Shown piece by piece: positions 7,477-15,081 of a stretch of 32,109 nucleotides of DNA. This DNA is from Frankiales bacterium. GTDB lineage: Bacteria > Actinomycetota > Actinomycetes > Mycobacteriales > SCTD01. The stretch's first letter is position 1. Each line of letters begins with the position of its first letter. The stretch covers positions 1 to 32,109 of the forward strand of contig JAODNQ010000294.1 in NCBI GenBank assembly GCA_025464695.1. Direction: 5' to 3'. A program made the translations under genes and the position numbers. Below the pieces are notes generated by a model. The model did no database searches. It was not told the origin of the DNA and worked only from the letters and a program-made list of their open reading frames with translations.

Positions 7477-8742
7477 TCAGCCCTGTCCGAGCCCGCGCAG
7501 CAGCGCTGCCAGGGCCGCTGCCTCCTCCGCCTGGTCGGGGTGTGCCGCGCGGACGCTCGTGAGCACGTCGTCGACCTGTCCGTCCAGCGATGTCCAGGCC
7601 GCGGGATCCTGTGCCTGCAGGCTCGCCTGCGCGTCGTCCCAGGCGCTCTCCAGGTCCTTGACCCGCGTCACCGCCGCGCCCTGCTGGCCGGACTGCACCC
7701 GCGCGGCGACGTCCCGGTCGATCACCGCGAAGGGCTGCAGCTGCGCCGACGTGAAGGGCACGGCGGTCCTGCCCGGCGGGAGGGTGGCAGCGGCAGCCGG
7801 CTGCTCGGACTCGGCGAGGGTCGCGGAGCCCTTGTGGTGAGAGGCGAAGACCACGACGGCCACGGTCACCACGGCGGCGACGACGTAGCCCGCGAGCACC
7901 GCGCGCTCCCGCTCGGTGCGCTGGACGACCTCGACGTCCTCGCGGTCCGGACCGCCGACGTCGACGCGCGAGACCGTCAGGTACAGCACGGTCGCCGCGA
8001 TCGCCGTGAGGAAGAGCAGGCTCGTGCCCAGCGTCCCGAGGCCCAGGCCGCCGTCCGCCTTGCCCAGCCCCAGGAAGTCACCGAGGTTCGCGCCCAGCGG
8101 GCGGGTCAGGATGTAGGCCAGCCAGAAGGCGAGGACCGGGTTGGCGCCGGACCTCCACCCCGCGGTGACGATCGCGATCAGGGCGAGCGGCAGCAGGACC
8201 GCCACCCCAGGGGTCCACCCGGTGAGCTCGAGCGTCCAGTCGCCGGTCGCCGTCCCGAGGGCGAAGGTCACGAGGACGGTCAGCCAGTAGAACGCCTCGC
8301 GCGGGAGCGTCACGATCGAGTGGATGGACAGGGTGCGCTCCCGGGCGTACCAGGTGCCGAAGACCGCCACCAGCACCGCCGTGAAGACGGTGCTCGTCAG
8401 GGCGAGCGGCACGCTCAGGTCGTCCGTGAGGATGTCGGTGTAGAGCGTCCCCGCCACGCTGATGACGACGACGGCGAACCAGTAGACCGCCGGCACGTAC
8501 CGGTCGGTGCGGAACTGCAGACCGAGCGCGACGGCCAGCACCACCGTGAACAGGACCGCGGTCCCGTGGAGCCCGAAGCCGAGCGACGTGTTGATGTAGT
8601 CCGCGAAGGACTCCCCGACCGTGGTGCAGAGGATCTTGATGATCCAGAACCAGATGGTGACTTCCGGGACCTTGTTGAGCATCCGTCGCCCCCCGCCCGG
8701 GTGGGGTCGGGGGTGACCGGGGGCAGGTGTCGTCGTCGTCAT
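7477..8742 (-). CDS. DUF347/COG4705 membrane protein with C-terminal extracytoplasmic domain
   Basis: A 421-residue integral membrane protein of unknown biochemical function. Four internal repeats of about two helices each share an aromatic-Trp start and an acidic end: KVPEVTIWFWII..GESFAD (24-48), AVYWFAVVV..LYTD (85-103), AFYWLTVLV..TATGD (150-168) and LAFWLAYIL..GANLGD (204-222), as in the DUF347 repeat. After a charged cytosolic linker (about 260-282) comes one more TM helix (282-300) and a 120-residue outer domain with VKDLESAWDDAQ and a helical tail, absent from the paralogue at 14311. It lies 41 bp after the histidine kinase, so it is probably the kinase's partner or target. An internal ATG at 8682 is an alternative start. 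Ion transport or sensing is only suggested by the repeated acidic residues. Confidence 0.75.
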   Translation of the reverse strand: MTTTTPAPGHPRPHPGGGRRMLNKVPEVTIWFWIIKILCTTVGESFADYINTSLGFGLHGTAVLFTVVLAVALGLQFRTDRYVPAVYWFAVVVISVAGTLYTDILTDDLSVPLALTSTVFTAVLVAVFGTWYARERTLSIHSIVTLPREAFYWLTVLVTFALGTATGDWTLELTGWTPGVAVLLPLALIAIVTAGWRSGANPVLAFWLAYILTRPLGANLGDFLGLGKADGGLGLGTLGTSLLFLTAIAATVLYLTVSRVDVGGPDREDVEVVQRTERERAVLAGYVVAAVVTVAVVVFASHHKGSATLAESEQPAAAATLPPGRTAVPFTSAQLQPFAVIDRDVAARVQSGQQGAAVTRVKDLESAWDDAQASLQAQDPAAWTSLDGQVDDVLTSVRAAHPDQAEEAAALAALLRGLGQG

Positions 8743-8761
8743 GGTCGCAGCGTGCTCGCCG

Positions 8762-8783
8762 GTGCATGCACACCGCCTGAACG
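8762..8783 (-). promoter_or_regulatory. Palindrome plus CGTTCAGG box upstream of the first COG4705 gene
   Basis: The 41-bp gap between the kinase stop and the COG4705 start holds the perfect palindrome GTGCATGCAC (8762-8771) and, on the minus strand, CGTTCAGG (8783-8776). The same octamer, in the same orientation relative to its gene, precedes the second COG4705 gene at 14247. A separate regulated promoter inside the operon is possible. Confidence 0.3.
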
Positions 8784-10091
8784 TCAGCCCGGCGGCAGGG
8801 TGAGCAGCAGCCGCGCGCCCGGGGCGGCGTGGTCGAGCACCAGGTCGCCGCCGCCCGCCCGGGCCAGCCGGCGGGCCAGGGTCAGGCCGAGCCCCGCTCC
8901 GCCGTGGCCGTCGTCACTGCGGACACCGGGCTCGAAGACGGCGTCCCCCAGGGACGCCGGGACTCCCGGGCCGTCGTCCGACACCGCCACCCACGGCGCC
9001 TCGCCGTCCCCGTCCCCGACCTCGACGGTGACGCGCGACCGGCGGTAGCGCAGGGCGTTCTCGAGCAGCGGCGCGAGGGCACGCTCGAGCAGTGCGGCGT
9101 CGACGCCGGCCGACACCGGGTGGGCGGGCAGGTGCACCTCGACGCGGGGGTCGAGCAGCTCGACCGCCGCCTGCACCACGGAGCCCAGGTCGCAGCGACC
9201 CGGTGCGTCCGAGCTGCTGGCCCGGGCAGCGGTGAGCAGGCTCTCGATCACCCGGCTCATGCGGGCGGCCGCGGCGAGGACGGCTGCGTGCCCGGCCGCC
9301 AGCTCCTCCGGCTGCCGAGGCCGGCTGTCCAGCAGCTCGACCTCCGCGACCACCGCCGCCAGGGGCGTGCGCAGCTCGTGCGACAGCTCTGCCGACAGCT
9401 GCTGCTCGTGGCGCAGCACGGCCGACAGCCGGTCCAGGACCCCGTCCAGGGTCGCGGCGAGCTGCTGCAGCTCGACCGGGCGGCGAGCCGTCCCGAACCG
9501 CCGGTCCACGTCGTTGGTGCTCCAGCGGGCCGCCTGCTCCGTCATCTCGGCCACGGGTGAGAGCGCACGACCGACCATGGCCCGGCTCAGCACGTAGGCC
9601 CCGCCGAGCACGAGCACCGCGAAGCCGGCCGAGCCCAAGTAGGCCAGCTCCTCCACCCTGCGGTACGGGTCGAGCGGGACGCTGCTGACCACGGTCCCGA
9701 CCTGCCGGCGTCCCAGCCGCAACGGCAGGGCGAGGAAGCGCACGGCCTCCGGCTCGCCGCTCTGCGCGAACCGCTCACCCACGCCCGCCAGGGCGTCGGC
9801 GCGCCGCTGGTCGTCCTCGTCGCCGGGCGCCCGCTGCAGCGCCGTCGTCCCCTGGTAGACCCAGGTCCCGGGCACCAGGCGGCCTGCCGTCGTCCCGCGC
9901 TCGTGCAGCGACCCGTCGGGCTGGACGTCGAAGGAGGCCGCCGTGCCCACTGCCCGGGAGCGCAGGAGGTCGTCCGCGCCACTGCGCAGCTGGCCGGCGA
10001 GCAGCAGGTCGAAGGCCAGGGTCAGCACGGCGAGGCAGACCGCGGCGACGAGCAGGGCGCCGAGGGCCAGCCGCTGCCGCAGGCTCCTCAC
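8784..10091 (-). CDS. Sensor histidine kinase (HAMP, HisKA, HATPase)
   Basis: A 435-residue membrane kinase. TM1 spans about 8-32, a sensor loop about 33-150 faces outside, TM2 is about 151-172, followed by a HAMP linker. The phosphoacceptor His238 is in SHELRTPL (237-244). The ATPase domain has its N-box at LLENALRY (Asn345), the G1 box DDGPGVP (372-378) and G2 GHGGAGLGL (395-403). All catalytic landmarks are intact. Its GTG start overlaps the TGA of the upstream response regulator by 4 bp, the normal arrangement for a cognate pair. The stimulus is unknown; neighbours that build or modify envelope glycolipids suggest an envelope signal. Confidence 0.92.
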   Translation of the reverse strand: MRSLRQRLALGALLVAAVCLAVLTLAFDLLLAGQLRSGADDLLRSRAVGTAASFDVQPDGSLHERGTTAGRLVPGTWVYQGTTALQRAPGDEDDQRRADALAGVGERFAQSGEPEAVRFLALPLRLGRRQVGTVVSSVPLDPYRRVEELAYLGSAGFAVLVLGGAYVLSRAMVGRALSPVAEMTEQAARWSTNDVDRRFGTARRPVELQQLAATLDGVLDRLSAVLRHEQQLSAELSHELRTPLAAVVAEVELLDSRPRQPEELAAGHAAVLAAAARMSRVIESLLTAARASSSDAPGRCDLGSVVQAAVELLDPRVEVHLPAHPVSAGVDAALLERALAPLLENALRYRRSRVTVEVGDGDGEAPWVAVSDDGPGVPASLGDAVFEPGVRSDDGHGGAGLGLTLARRLARAGGGDLVLDHAAPGARLLLTLPPG

Positions 10092-10747
10092 GCGTACCGG
10101 TAGCCGACGCCGCGGGCCGTGCTGATGGTCTCGGGCGCGTCGACCTCCGCGAGCTTCCGGCGCAGCCGAGCGACGTACTGGTCGAGGGTGTTGTCGCTCA
10201 CGCGCGCTCCCTCGGGCCAGCCGGCCCGCAGCAGCTCGGCGCGCCGCAGGACCCTGCCCGGCTCGGCGAGCAGGACGGCCAGCAGCCTGAACTCGGTCGG
10301 CGTCAGCGGCCGCACGCCGGTGCGGCTGCGCAGGCTGTGGCTGGCGGGGTCGAGGGCGACCTCGGGCTCCCCGGTCGCCCCCGACGGCGGTCGGCGCACG
10401 AGGGCGCGCACCCGGGCGACGAGCTCCGCGAAGTGGAACGGCTTGACCAGGTAGTCGTCGCCGCCGGCGGCGAAGCCGGACAACCGGTCGGTCAGCGTGT
10501 CCCGGGCCGTCAGGAAGAGCACCGGGGCGTCGACGCCCCGGGCGCGCAGTGCCTGGCAGAGGTCCCGGCCGTCGGTGTCGGGCAGCCCGACGTCGAGCAC
10601 GAGTGCGGCGAGCGGCCCGGTGGCCAGACGCACCGCCGTCGCACCGTCGCGGGCCCCGTCCACCTGGAAGCCCGCCTCCCGCAGGCCACGGACCAGGACG
10701 TCGCGCAGCGCCAGGTCGTCCTCGACGACGAGCACCCGGTCAGACAT
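10088..10747 (-). CDS. OmpR/PhoB-family response regulator (partner of the adjacent kinase)
   Basis: A 219-residue two-domain regulator. The receiver has the acidic pocket VVEDD (7-11), phosphoacceptor Asp52 in LVLDVGLPD, Thr80 and Lys102 in VKPF. The C-terminal winged helix shows PLTPTEFRLLAVLLAEPGRV and ends VGYRYA, typical of the OmpR class. It begins at the ATG at 10747, inside the last codons of the DMT-like gene (8-bp overlap), and its stop overlaps the kinase GTG. It should bind direct repeats; a candidate 11-bp-spaced repeat lies at 14249-14265 at the head of this operon. Confidence 0.93.
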   Translation of the reverse strand: MSDRVLVVEDDLALRDVLVRGLREAGFQVDGARDGATAVRLATGPLAALVLDVGLPDTDGRDLCQALRARGVDAPVLFLTARDTLTDRLSGFAAGGDDYLVKPFHFAELVARVRALVRRPPSGATGEPEVALDPASHSLRSRTGVRPLTPTEFRLLAVLLAEPGRVLRRAELLRAGWPEGARVSDNTLDQYVARLRRKLAEVDAPETISTARGVGYRYA

Positions 10748-11606
10748 GCGCCCAGTCTCCCCCGCCGGACGAGGACGCGGGCGACGTGCTCGGGCGCGCC
10801 GCCTGCTCACCGGCACGTCCGAGCGCGCGCACGGCCAGCAGCACGACGACGCAGCCCAGCAGCTGCCCCGCCCGGGCGCCAACGCCGGCCGCGAGGTGCT
10901 CCCCGAAGGAGTGCGTCCCCACCAGGACGGCGGCTGCCGGCTCGCCCGCGGCCAGGGCCGGCAGGGAGGACGACAGCGGACCCGCGGCGTAGGCCTGCGT
11001 GGTCAGCCACAGGCCGAGACCACCGGCGAGCAGGACAGCGAGCAGGACCAGCGGCCGGGCCCCGCCCGGTGCCGCCGCCTGCTTCAGGAGCGCACCGGCC
11101 AGGCCGCTGGCCGCCCCGCCCGCAGCCCCGAGCAGGGCGGCCCGACGAGCGGGCCGCACCGTCGCGAGCAGCCGCAGGCCGGCGCACGCGCCGAGGACGA
11201 CCGCGCCGTCCAGCAGCAGCGGCCCGGTGCCCGCCCGGGCCGTGCCGGCCGCAGGGGCCGCGGACAGCAAGGCACAGGACAGGCCGGCCGACAGCGCGAC
11301 GGCGGACCACCACTCCTGCCATGAGGGCCGCCGTCGCTCGAGCAGCACGCCGAGCGGCAGGGCCAGGACCACCCCCGTCAGCAGCAGCGGCTGGACGACC
11401 ACGACCCGGCCGGTGCGCAGCGCGAGGGCCTGCACCACCAGGGCGGCGCCTCCCAGCAGCAGGCCGGCCAACCAGGCGGGGTCGGCGAGCAGCCGCCCCA
11501 GCCCGTCGGGGCGGACCTGCGCGGCGACCGCGGTCGAGCGGTGCTGCACGACGGTCGCGCCGGCGAAGCAGGACGCGGCCAGCAGCGCCAGCAGGGCCGC
11601 GGTCAC
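10740..11606 (-). CDS. DMT-superfamily (EamA-like) multi-pass membrane protein
   Basis: A 288-residue, Ala/Leu-rich protein with about nine or ten predicted membrane helices and almost no soluble part, ending in a short Ser/Gly-rich cytosolic tail. Features such as ATVVQHRSTAVAA at the start and RVVVVQPLLLTGVVLALPLG in the middle resemble actinobacterial DMT/EamA transporters of the type also compared with NIPA magnesium transporters. The start is a GTG 10 bp after the deacetylase stop, with no obvious Shine-Dalgarno, so translation may be coupled. Within a glycolipid-type operon it could move a lipid-linked or small metabolite across the membrane; this is inference from context. Substrate unknown. 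Confidence 0.7.
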   Translation of the reverse strand: MTAALLALLAASCFAGATVVQHRSTAVAAQVRPDGLGRLLADPAWLAGLLLGGAALVVQALALRTGRVVVVQPLLLTGVVLALPLGVLLERRRPSWQEWWSAVALSAGLSCALLSAAPAAGTARAGTGPLLLDGAVVLGACAGLRLLATVRPARRAALLGAAGGAASGLAGALLKQAAAPGGARPLVLLAVLLAGGLGLWLTTQAYAAGPLSSSLPALAAGEPAAAVLVGTHSFGEHLAAGVGARAGQLLGCVVVLLAVRALGRAGEQAARPSTSPASSSGGGDWAHV

Positions 11607-11616
11607 CGGAGCGCGC

Positions 11617-12324
11617 TCATGCGGCGAGGTGGCGCGACAGCGTCCGCACCTCGAGCCCTCGGGTCGTCAGCTCGTCGGCCAGGAGCGGCAGGCAGGCCGC
11701 GGTGGCCCGCCAGGACCCGGGCTGGCTCGTGCAGTCGGAGTCGTGCAGCAGCAGCGTCCCGCCGTCGGCCAGGCCCCGTCGCAACGTCGAGACCACCTGC
11801 TCGGGAGGACGCACCAGCCAGTCGCGGCCCCACGCCGTCCACAGCACGGTCCGCAGCCGCAGTGCCCTCGCTGCGAAGACCGTCCCGCCCGACAGCACCC
11901 CGTAGGGCGGGCGGAACAGCGTGACGGCGGCGCCGGCGGCCTGCTCCACCTGGTCGCGGCCGTCGCGCAGGTCGGCCGCGAGTGCCTGCGGCGTGCGCCT
12001 CAGGTGGTTGCGGTGCAGGGCGCCGTGCAGTGCCACCTCGTGCCCACGGGCGACCACCTCGGCGGCCACCTCGGGGTGGGCTCGCGCCTGACTGCCGAGC
12101 TGGAAGAAGGTGGCCGACCAGCCGAGCCTGTCGAGCGCGTCGAGGACTGGCGGAGTCCCGAGGGGGTCGGGGCCGTCGTCGAAGGTGAGCGCCACTCCAC
12201 CCGGACGGCCCTGCCCCGACAGGCCGGGCAGCAGCCGGCGCCGCAGAGGCGAGAGCGCCGTGAGCGACGGCGCTGCGTGCGCGGCGAGCACGAGGCCGGT
12301 CCCGGCCGCGAGCGCACGCCTCAC
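11617..12324 (-). CDS. Polysaccharide deacetylase (carbohydrate esterase family 4, NodB domain)
   Basis: A 235-residue metal-dependent deacetylase expected to remove acetyl groups from N-acetylated sugars of a glycan or glycolipid. The five CE4 motifs can be followed: TFDDG at 47-51 (catalytic Asp and metal Asp), HGALH with metal ligands His100 and His104, RPPYG at 138-142, the WGRDWL segment at 165-170, and LLHD at 192-195. The N-terminus is a short hydrophobic segment (about 5-20) that may be a signal or anchor, so the enzyme probably acts outside. Its GTG overlaps the glycosyltransferase stop by 4 bp (GTGA), which suggests it acts on that enzyme's product. The preferred sugar is not readable from the sequence. 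Confidence 0.88.
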   Translation of the reverse strand: MRRALAAGTGLVLAAHAAPSLTALSPLRRRLLPGLSGQGRPGGVALTFDDGPDPLGTPPVLDALDRLGWSATFFQLGSQARAHPEVAAEVVARGHEVALHGALHRNHLRRTPQALAADLRDGRDQVEQAAGAAVTLFRPPYGVLSGGTVFAARALRLRTVLWTAWGRDWLVRPPEQVVSTLRRGLADGGTLLLHDSDCTSQPGSWRATAACLPLLADELTTRGLEVRTLSRHLAA

Positions 12325-13445
12325 GCGGACCGCAGCGAGGGGCGGGCCAGGGCAGGCAGCAGGGTCGCGAGGAGGTCAGCAGGGTCGGGGCGGGCGGGCG
12401 GGGCTACGCGAGGACGGGCCGCGGCGGCGAGCACGAGCGCCACCAGAGACGCCTCGTCGCGTGCCCACGGCGCCAGGCCGGAGCGCTCGAGCACCTCCGC
12501 GTTGGCCTGACCGTGGCCCGGGATGCACCGGTAGCTGACAGCAGGCAGGCCGGCCTCGAGCGACTCCGTGAAGCTGAGGCCGCCGGCGTTGTGCACCAGC
12601 ACGTCAGCCAGCTGCATGAGCACGTGGACGTCGTCGCGCCACCCGAGGGCGACCGCGCCGGGCACTCCGGCGACGGCCGCGCGGAGTGCCGCGGAGCGGC
12701 CGCACAGCACCAGGGGCAAGACCCCGGCGTCAGCCAGAGCCGCCGCTGCGGGCACCACGTCCCCGAGGCCCAGGCTGCCGGTGGACAGCAGGGCTACCGG
12801 CTGTCCCGTCGGCAGCTCGAGCTCTCGCCGGACCGCCGCCAGAGCAGACCGGCCGACGTGACGGCGGAAGCGGTCCGGCACCAACGGGCCGGCCGGGACG
12901 ACGTCGACGCCGTACGGGTGGGTCGCTGTCGCCTCGGTGACGCACAGGTGCAGGTCGACGTCGTCGTGCACCCAGGTGCGGTGCACGGCCGGGTCGGTCA
13001 CGTAGGTCGCCACCGGCACCTGCAGCTCGCCGCGGACGCGCAGCCCGCCGAGGCACTGGCTGGCGAACGGGTAGGTCGAGACGACCAGGTCGTACCGTCC
13101 CGCCCGCAGCCACTCGCGCACGGCCGGGTCACCGGTGCGGCAGGACAGCAGGGCGAGCGCACGCACCGGGGCGCAGTCCTCCACCCGGTCGAACAGCCAG
13201 TCGAAGATCCCCGGTGCTCGCAGGACGCTCCACGTGTAGCCGTCGCGCAGCAGCCGACGCCACAGCCGCGGGACGGCGTCGAGGAAGTCGCGGACGTCGA
13301 CCTCCGCACCCCGCGCCCGCAGCCGGGCCGCGAGCTCGGCCGCCGCGCCGTCGTGCCCCGCCCCGACGCTGCCGGAGACGACGAGGACCCGGGGCGCCTG
13401 CGGGAGACGGCGGGACGAGGACGGGTGCTGCGGGCGACGGGGCAC
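12321..13445 (-). CDS. Glycosyltransferase, GT28/MGDG-synthase-like
   Basis: A 374-residue GT-B enzyme. The N-domain has VLVVSGSVGAGHDGAA (about 20-35), the loop typical of MurG and the diacylglycerol glycosyltransferases, and the hallmark TDPAVHRTWVHDDVD later in that domain. The C-domain has STGSLGLGD and HNAGGLSFTESLEAGLPAV, the nucleotide-sugar binding region. MGDG-synthase and UgtP-like members move Glc or Gal from a UDP-sugar to diacylglycerol at the inner membrane face. There is no signal peptide; the first 17 residues are basic. It lies 31 bp after the PAP2 gene and overlaps the deacetylase by 4 bp. PAP2 producing diacylglycerol, this enzyme glycosylating it, and CE4 trimming the sugar would be one coherent route, but it is inferred. 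Confidence 0.82.
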   Translation of the reverse strand: MPRRPQHPSSSRRLPQAPRVLVVSGSVGAGHDGAAAELAARLRARGAEVDVRDFLDAVPRLWRRLLRDGYTWSVLRAPGIFDWLFDRVEDCAPVRALALLSCRTGDPAVREWLRAGRYDLVVSTYPFASQCLGGLRVRGELQVPVATYVTDPAVHRTWVHDDVDLHLCVTEATATHPYGVDVVPAGPLVPDRFRRHVGRSALAAVRRELELPTGQPVALLSTGSLGLGDVVPAAAALADAGVLPLVLCGRSAALRAAVAGVPGAVALGWRDDVHVLMQLADVLVHNAGGLSFTESLEAGLPAVSYRCIPGHGQANAEVLERSGLAPWARDEASLVALVLAAAARPRVAPPARPDPADLLATLLPALARPSLRSA

Positions 13446-13476
13446 GGCTTCGTTCCTGACGGGAGGGGGCGGGACG

Positions 13477-14223
13477 TCAGGGTGCGGACCACTGCCTGAC
13501 GGCCGCCTTTACGCCCTCGCGACCGGGGCCTCTCCCGGGGACCTCCCACGCGACGCGGCAGCCGAAGGCGAGCGCAGCGCCGGCCAGGACGTCGAGGACG
13601 TAGTGGTTCCCCGTGAGCAGGACCACCGCGACGGTGACGAGCAGGTGCGCCGCCGCGAGCCCGTGGAGCCAACGGCTGGACGAGGCCGCCAGGACGGCGA
13701 GCAGCACCCACAGCGCCCAGGCGACGTGAAGGCTCGGCAGCGACGCGTACTGGTCGGGCGCCGCGGTGATCGCGCCCGAGGTCCCCCACGCGCCGGAGAG
13801 CGCCACGACGTCGACGACGCCCGCACCCGGCAGCAGCCGGGGCGGCGTCACCGGGTGGAGCAGGAACACCATCAGCGCGACCAGGTTCGTGGCGACGAGA
13901 GCGCGACGCAGCGGCAGGTGGACGTCCGGGCGCACCAGCCTGACGGCGACGAGGACCGCTGTGGTGACCAGCACGTGCGCGAGGTCGTAGTAGAGCGCCA
14001 TCGCGACGCCGAGCAGGTGGTGCGCCGCAGCGGCCCGGTCCAGGGTCCCCTCGATGTCGAGGTGCAGCAGCCCCTCGACCCGCAGCAGGGACTCGCCGTG
14101 CGCGTCGGCAAGAGCGACCCGGACCGACGCCGCTGCCGTCACCCGGTCGTACCCGACGAGCAGGAACAGCAGGGCCAGGGCGTCGTGCCACCAGGGCGGG
14201 CACGCGCGGGACCGGCTCGGCAC
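13477..14223 (-). CDS. PAP2-superfamily phosphatase/transferase (Aur1/Ipt1-like, PAP2_3)
   Basis: A 248-residue polytopic membrane enzyme with about six helices. The catalytic motifs are HPVTPPRL (123-130), PSLH at 163-166 with the active His, and GNHYVLDVLAG (205-215) with the second His207 and Asp211. The HPxTPPR form is that of the Aur1-like PAP2_3 group, which transfers or removes lipid head-group phosphate (phosphatidate, inositol phosphoryl or polyprenyl phosphate). It begins at a GTG at 14223 and is the first gene of the minus-strand operon. CAGACT at 14231-14236 (minus strand) ends 7 nt before it and could be a weak -10 for leaderless expression. The substrate is uncertain. Confidence 0.85.
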   Translation of the reverse strand: MPSRSRACPPWWHDALALLFLLVGYDRVTAAASVRVALADAHGESLLRVEGLLHLDIEGTLDRAAAAHHLLGVAMALYYDLAHVLVTTAVLVAVRLVRPDVHLPLRRALVATNLVALMVFLLHPVTPPRLLPGAGVVDVVALSGAWGTSGAITAAPDQYASLPSLHVAWALWVLLAVLAASSSRWLHGLAAAHLLVTVAVVLLTGNHYVLDVLAGAALAFGCRVAWEVPGRGPGREGVKAAVRQWSAP

Positions 14224-14248
14224 GCGGAGCAGTCTGCGCCGCTCGGCG

Positions 14249-14265
14249 TTCAGGAACAGGTCAGG
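14249..14265. promoter_or_regulatory. 11-bp-spaced direct repeat between two divergent genes (candidate response-regulator box)
   Basis: TTCAGG (14249-14254) and GTCAGG (14260-14265) are repeated with an 11-bp period, the spacing bound by tandem OmpR/PhoB-type dimers. The site ends 10 bp before the -10 hexamer TACGGT of the plus-strand COG4705 gene. It also covers the expected -35 zone of the minus-strand PAP2 promoter. The octamer CGTTCAGG recurs before the other COG4705 gene. Confidence 0.45.
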
Positions 14266-14275
14266 AGCGCCCGCC

Positions 14276-14281
14276 TACGGT
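14276..14281 (+). promoter_or_regulatory. Putative -10 hexamer for the second COG4705 gene
   Basis: TACGGT fits TANNNT and lies 29 nt upstream of the GTG at 14311. The leader carries the Shine-Dalgarno GGAGG (14300-14304). Confidence 0.45.
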
Positions 14282-14310
14282 GCCCGCTCCCCGAAGCCTG
14301 GAGGTCTGCC

Positions 14311-15081
14311 GTGACCCGTACCGCCGAGCCCGTCGCGTCGCGGGTGCTGCTCGCCAAGGTCCCCGAGGTGACCGTCCTGTTCTGGGTGGTCAAGGTGCTG
14401 ACCACCGGGATGGGCGAGACGGCCTCGGACTACCTCGGCACCGCGAACCTGGTGCTCGGCGGCGTCGTCGGGGTGGGCGGGTTCGGGCTCGCCCTGTGGC
14501 GGCAGCTGCGCGCCCCCGCGTACGACGCCGTCACCTACTGGACCTGCGTGGCCATGGTCGCCGTGTTCGGCACGATCGCCGCCGACGTCCTGCACGTCGG
14601 CACCGGCCTGTCGTACGGCGTCACGACCCCGGTGTATGCGGCCGTCGTGGCGGGCCTGTTCTGGTACTGGCACCGCACCGAGGGGACGCTGTCGGTGCAC
14701 AGCATCACGACCCCCCGGCGCGAGCGCCTGTACTGGTGCACCGTGCTGGCCACGTTCGCCCTCGGCACCGCCGCCGGCGACCTCACCGGCCTGACGCTGC
14801 ACCTGGGCTTCTTCGCCTCCGGCCTGCTTTTCCTGGCTGCGATCGCCGTCCCGCTCGTCGCGTGGAAGCTCGGGCTGAACGAGGTCGTGGCGTTCTGGTC
14901 CGCCTACGTGCTGACCCGCCCGCTCGGCGCGTCCTTCGCGGACTGGGTGGGCAAGGAGCACGAGCACGGCGGCGGTCTCGGCGTCGGCGACGGCGTCGTC
15001 ACGCTGGTGCTGATCGCCGCGATCACCGCCCTGGTGGCCGTCCTCGCGGTGACCAGGTCCGACGTCCAGCAGCCTGCCTAG
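14311..15081 (+). CDS. DUF347/COG4705 membrane protein (short paralogue)
   Basis: A 256-residue membrane protein, paralogous to the one at 7477-8742 but ending after the repeat core. The same four repeats are present: KVPEVTVLFWVV..GETASD (16-40), AVTYWTCVA..IAAD, RLYWCTVLA..AAGD and VAFWSAYVL..GASFAD. The loop LSVHSITTPRRERLYW matches LSIHSIVTLPREAFYW of the paralogue, including a conserved His. It starts at a GTG with a GGAGG Shine-Dalgarno and has its own promoter, divergent from the PAP2 operon across an 87-bp gap. It lacks the extra TM helix and outer domain of its paralogue. Its stop overlaps the convergent hemerythrin stop. Function unknown; probably part of the same response as the two-component operon. 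Confidence 0.78.
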   Translation: MTRTAEPVASRVLLAKVPEVTVLFWVVKVLTTGMGETASDYLGTANLVLGGVVGVGGFGLALWRQLRAPAYDAVTYWTCVAMVAVFGTIAADVLHVGTGLSYGVTTPVYAAVVAGLFWYWHRTEGTLSVHSITTPRRERLYWCTVLATFALGTAAGDLTGLTLHLGFFASGLLFLAAIAVPLVAWKLGLNEVVAFWSAYVLTRPLGASFADWVGKEHEHGGGLGVGDGVVTLVLIAAITALVAVLAVTRSDVQQPA

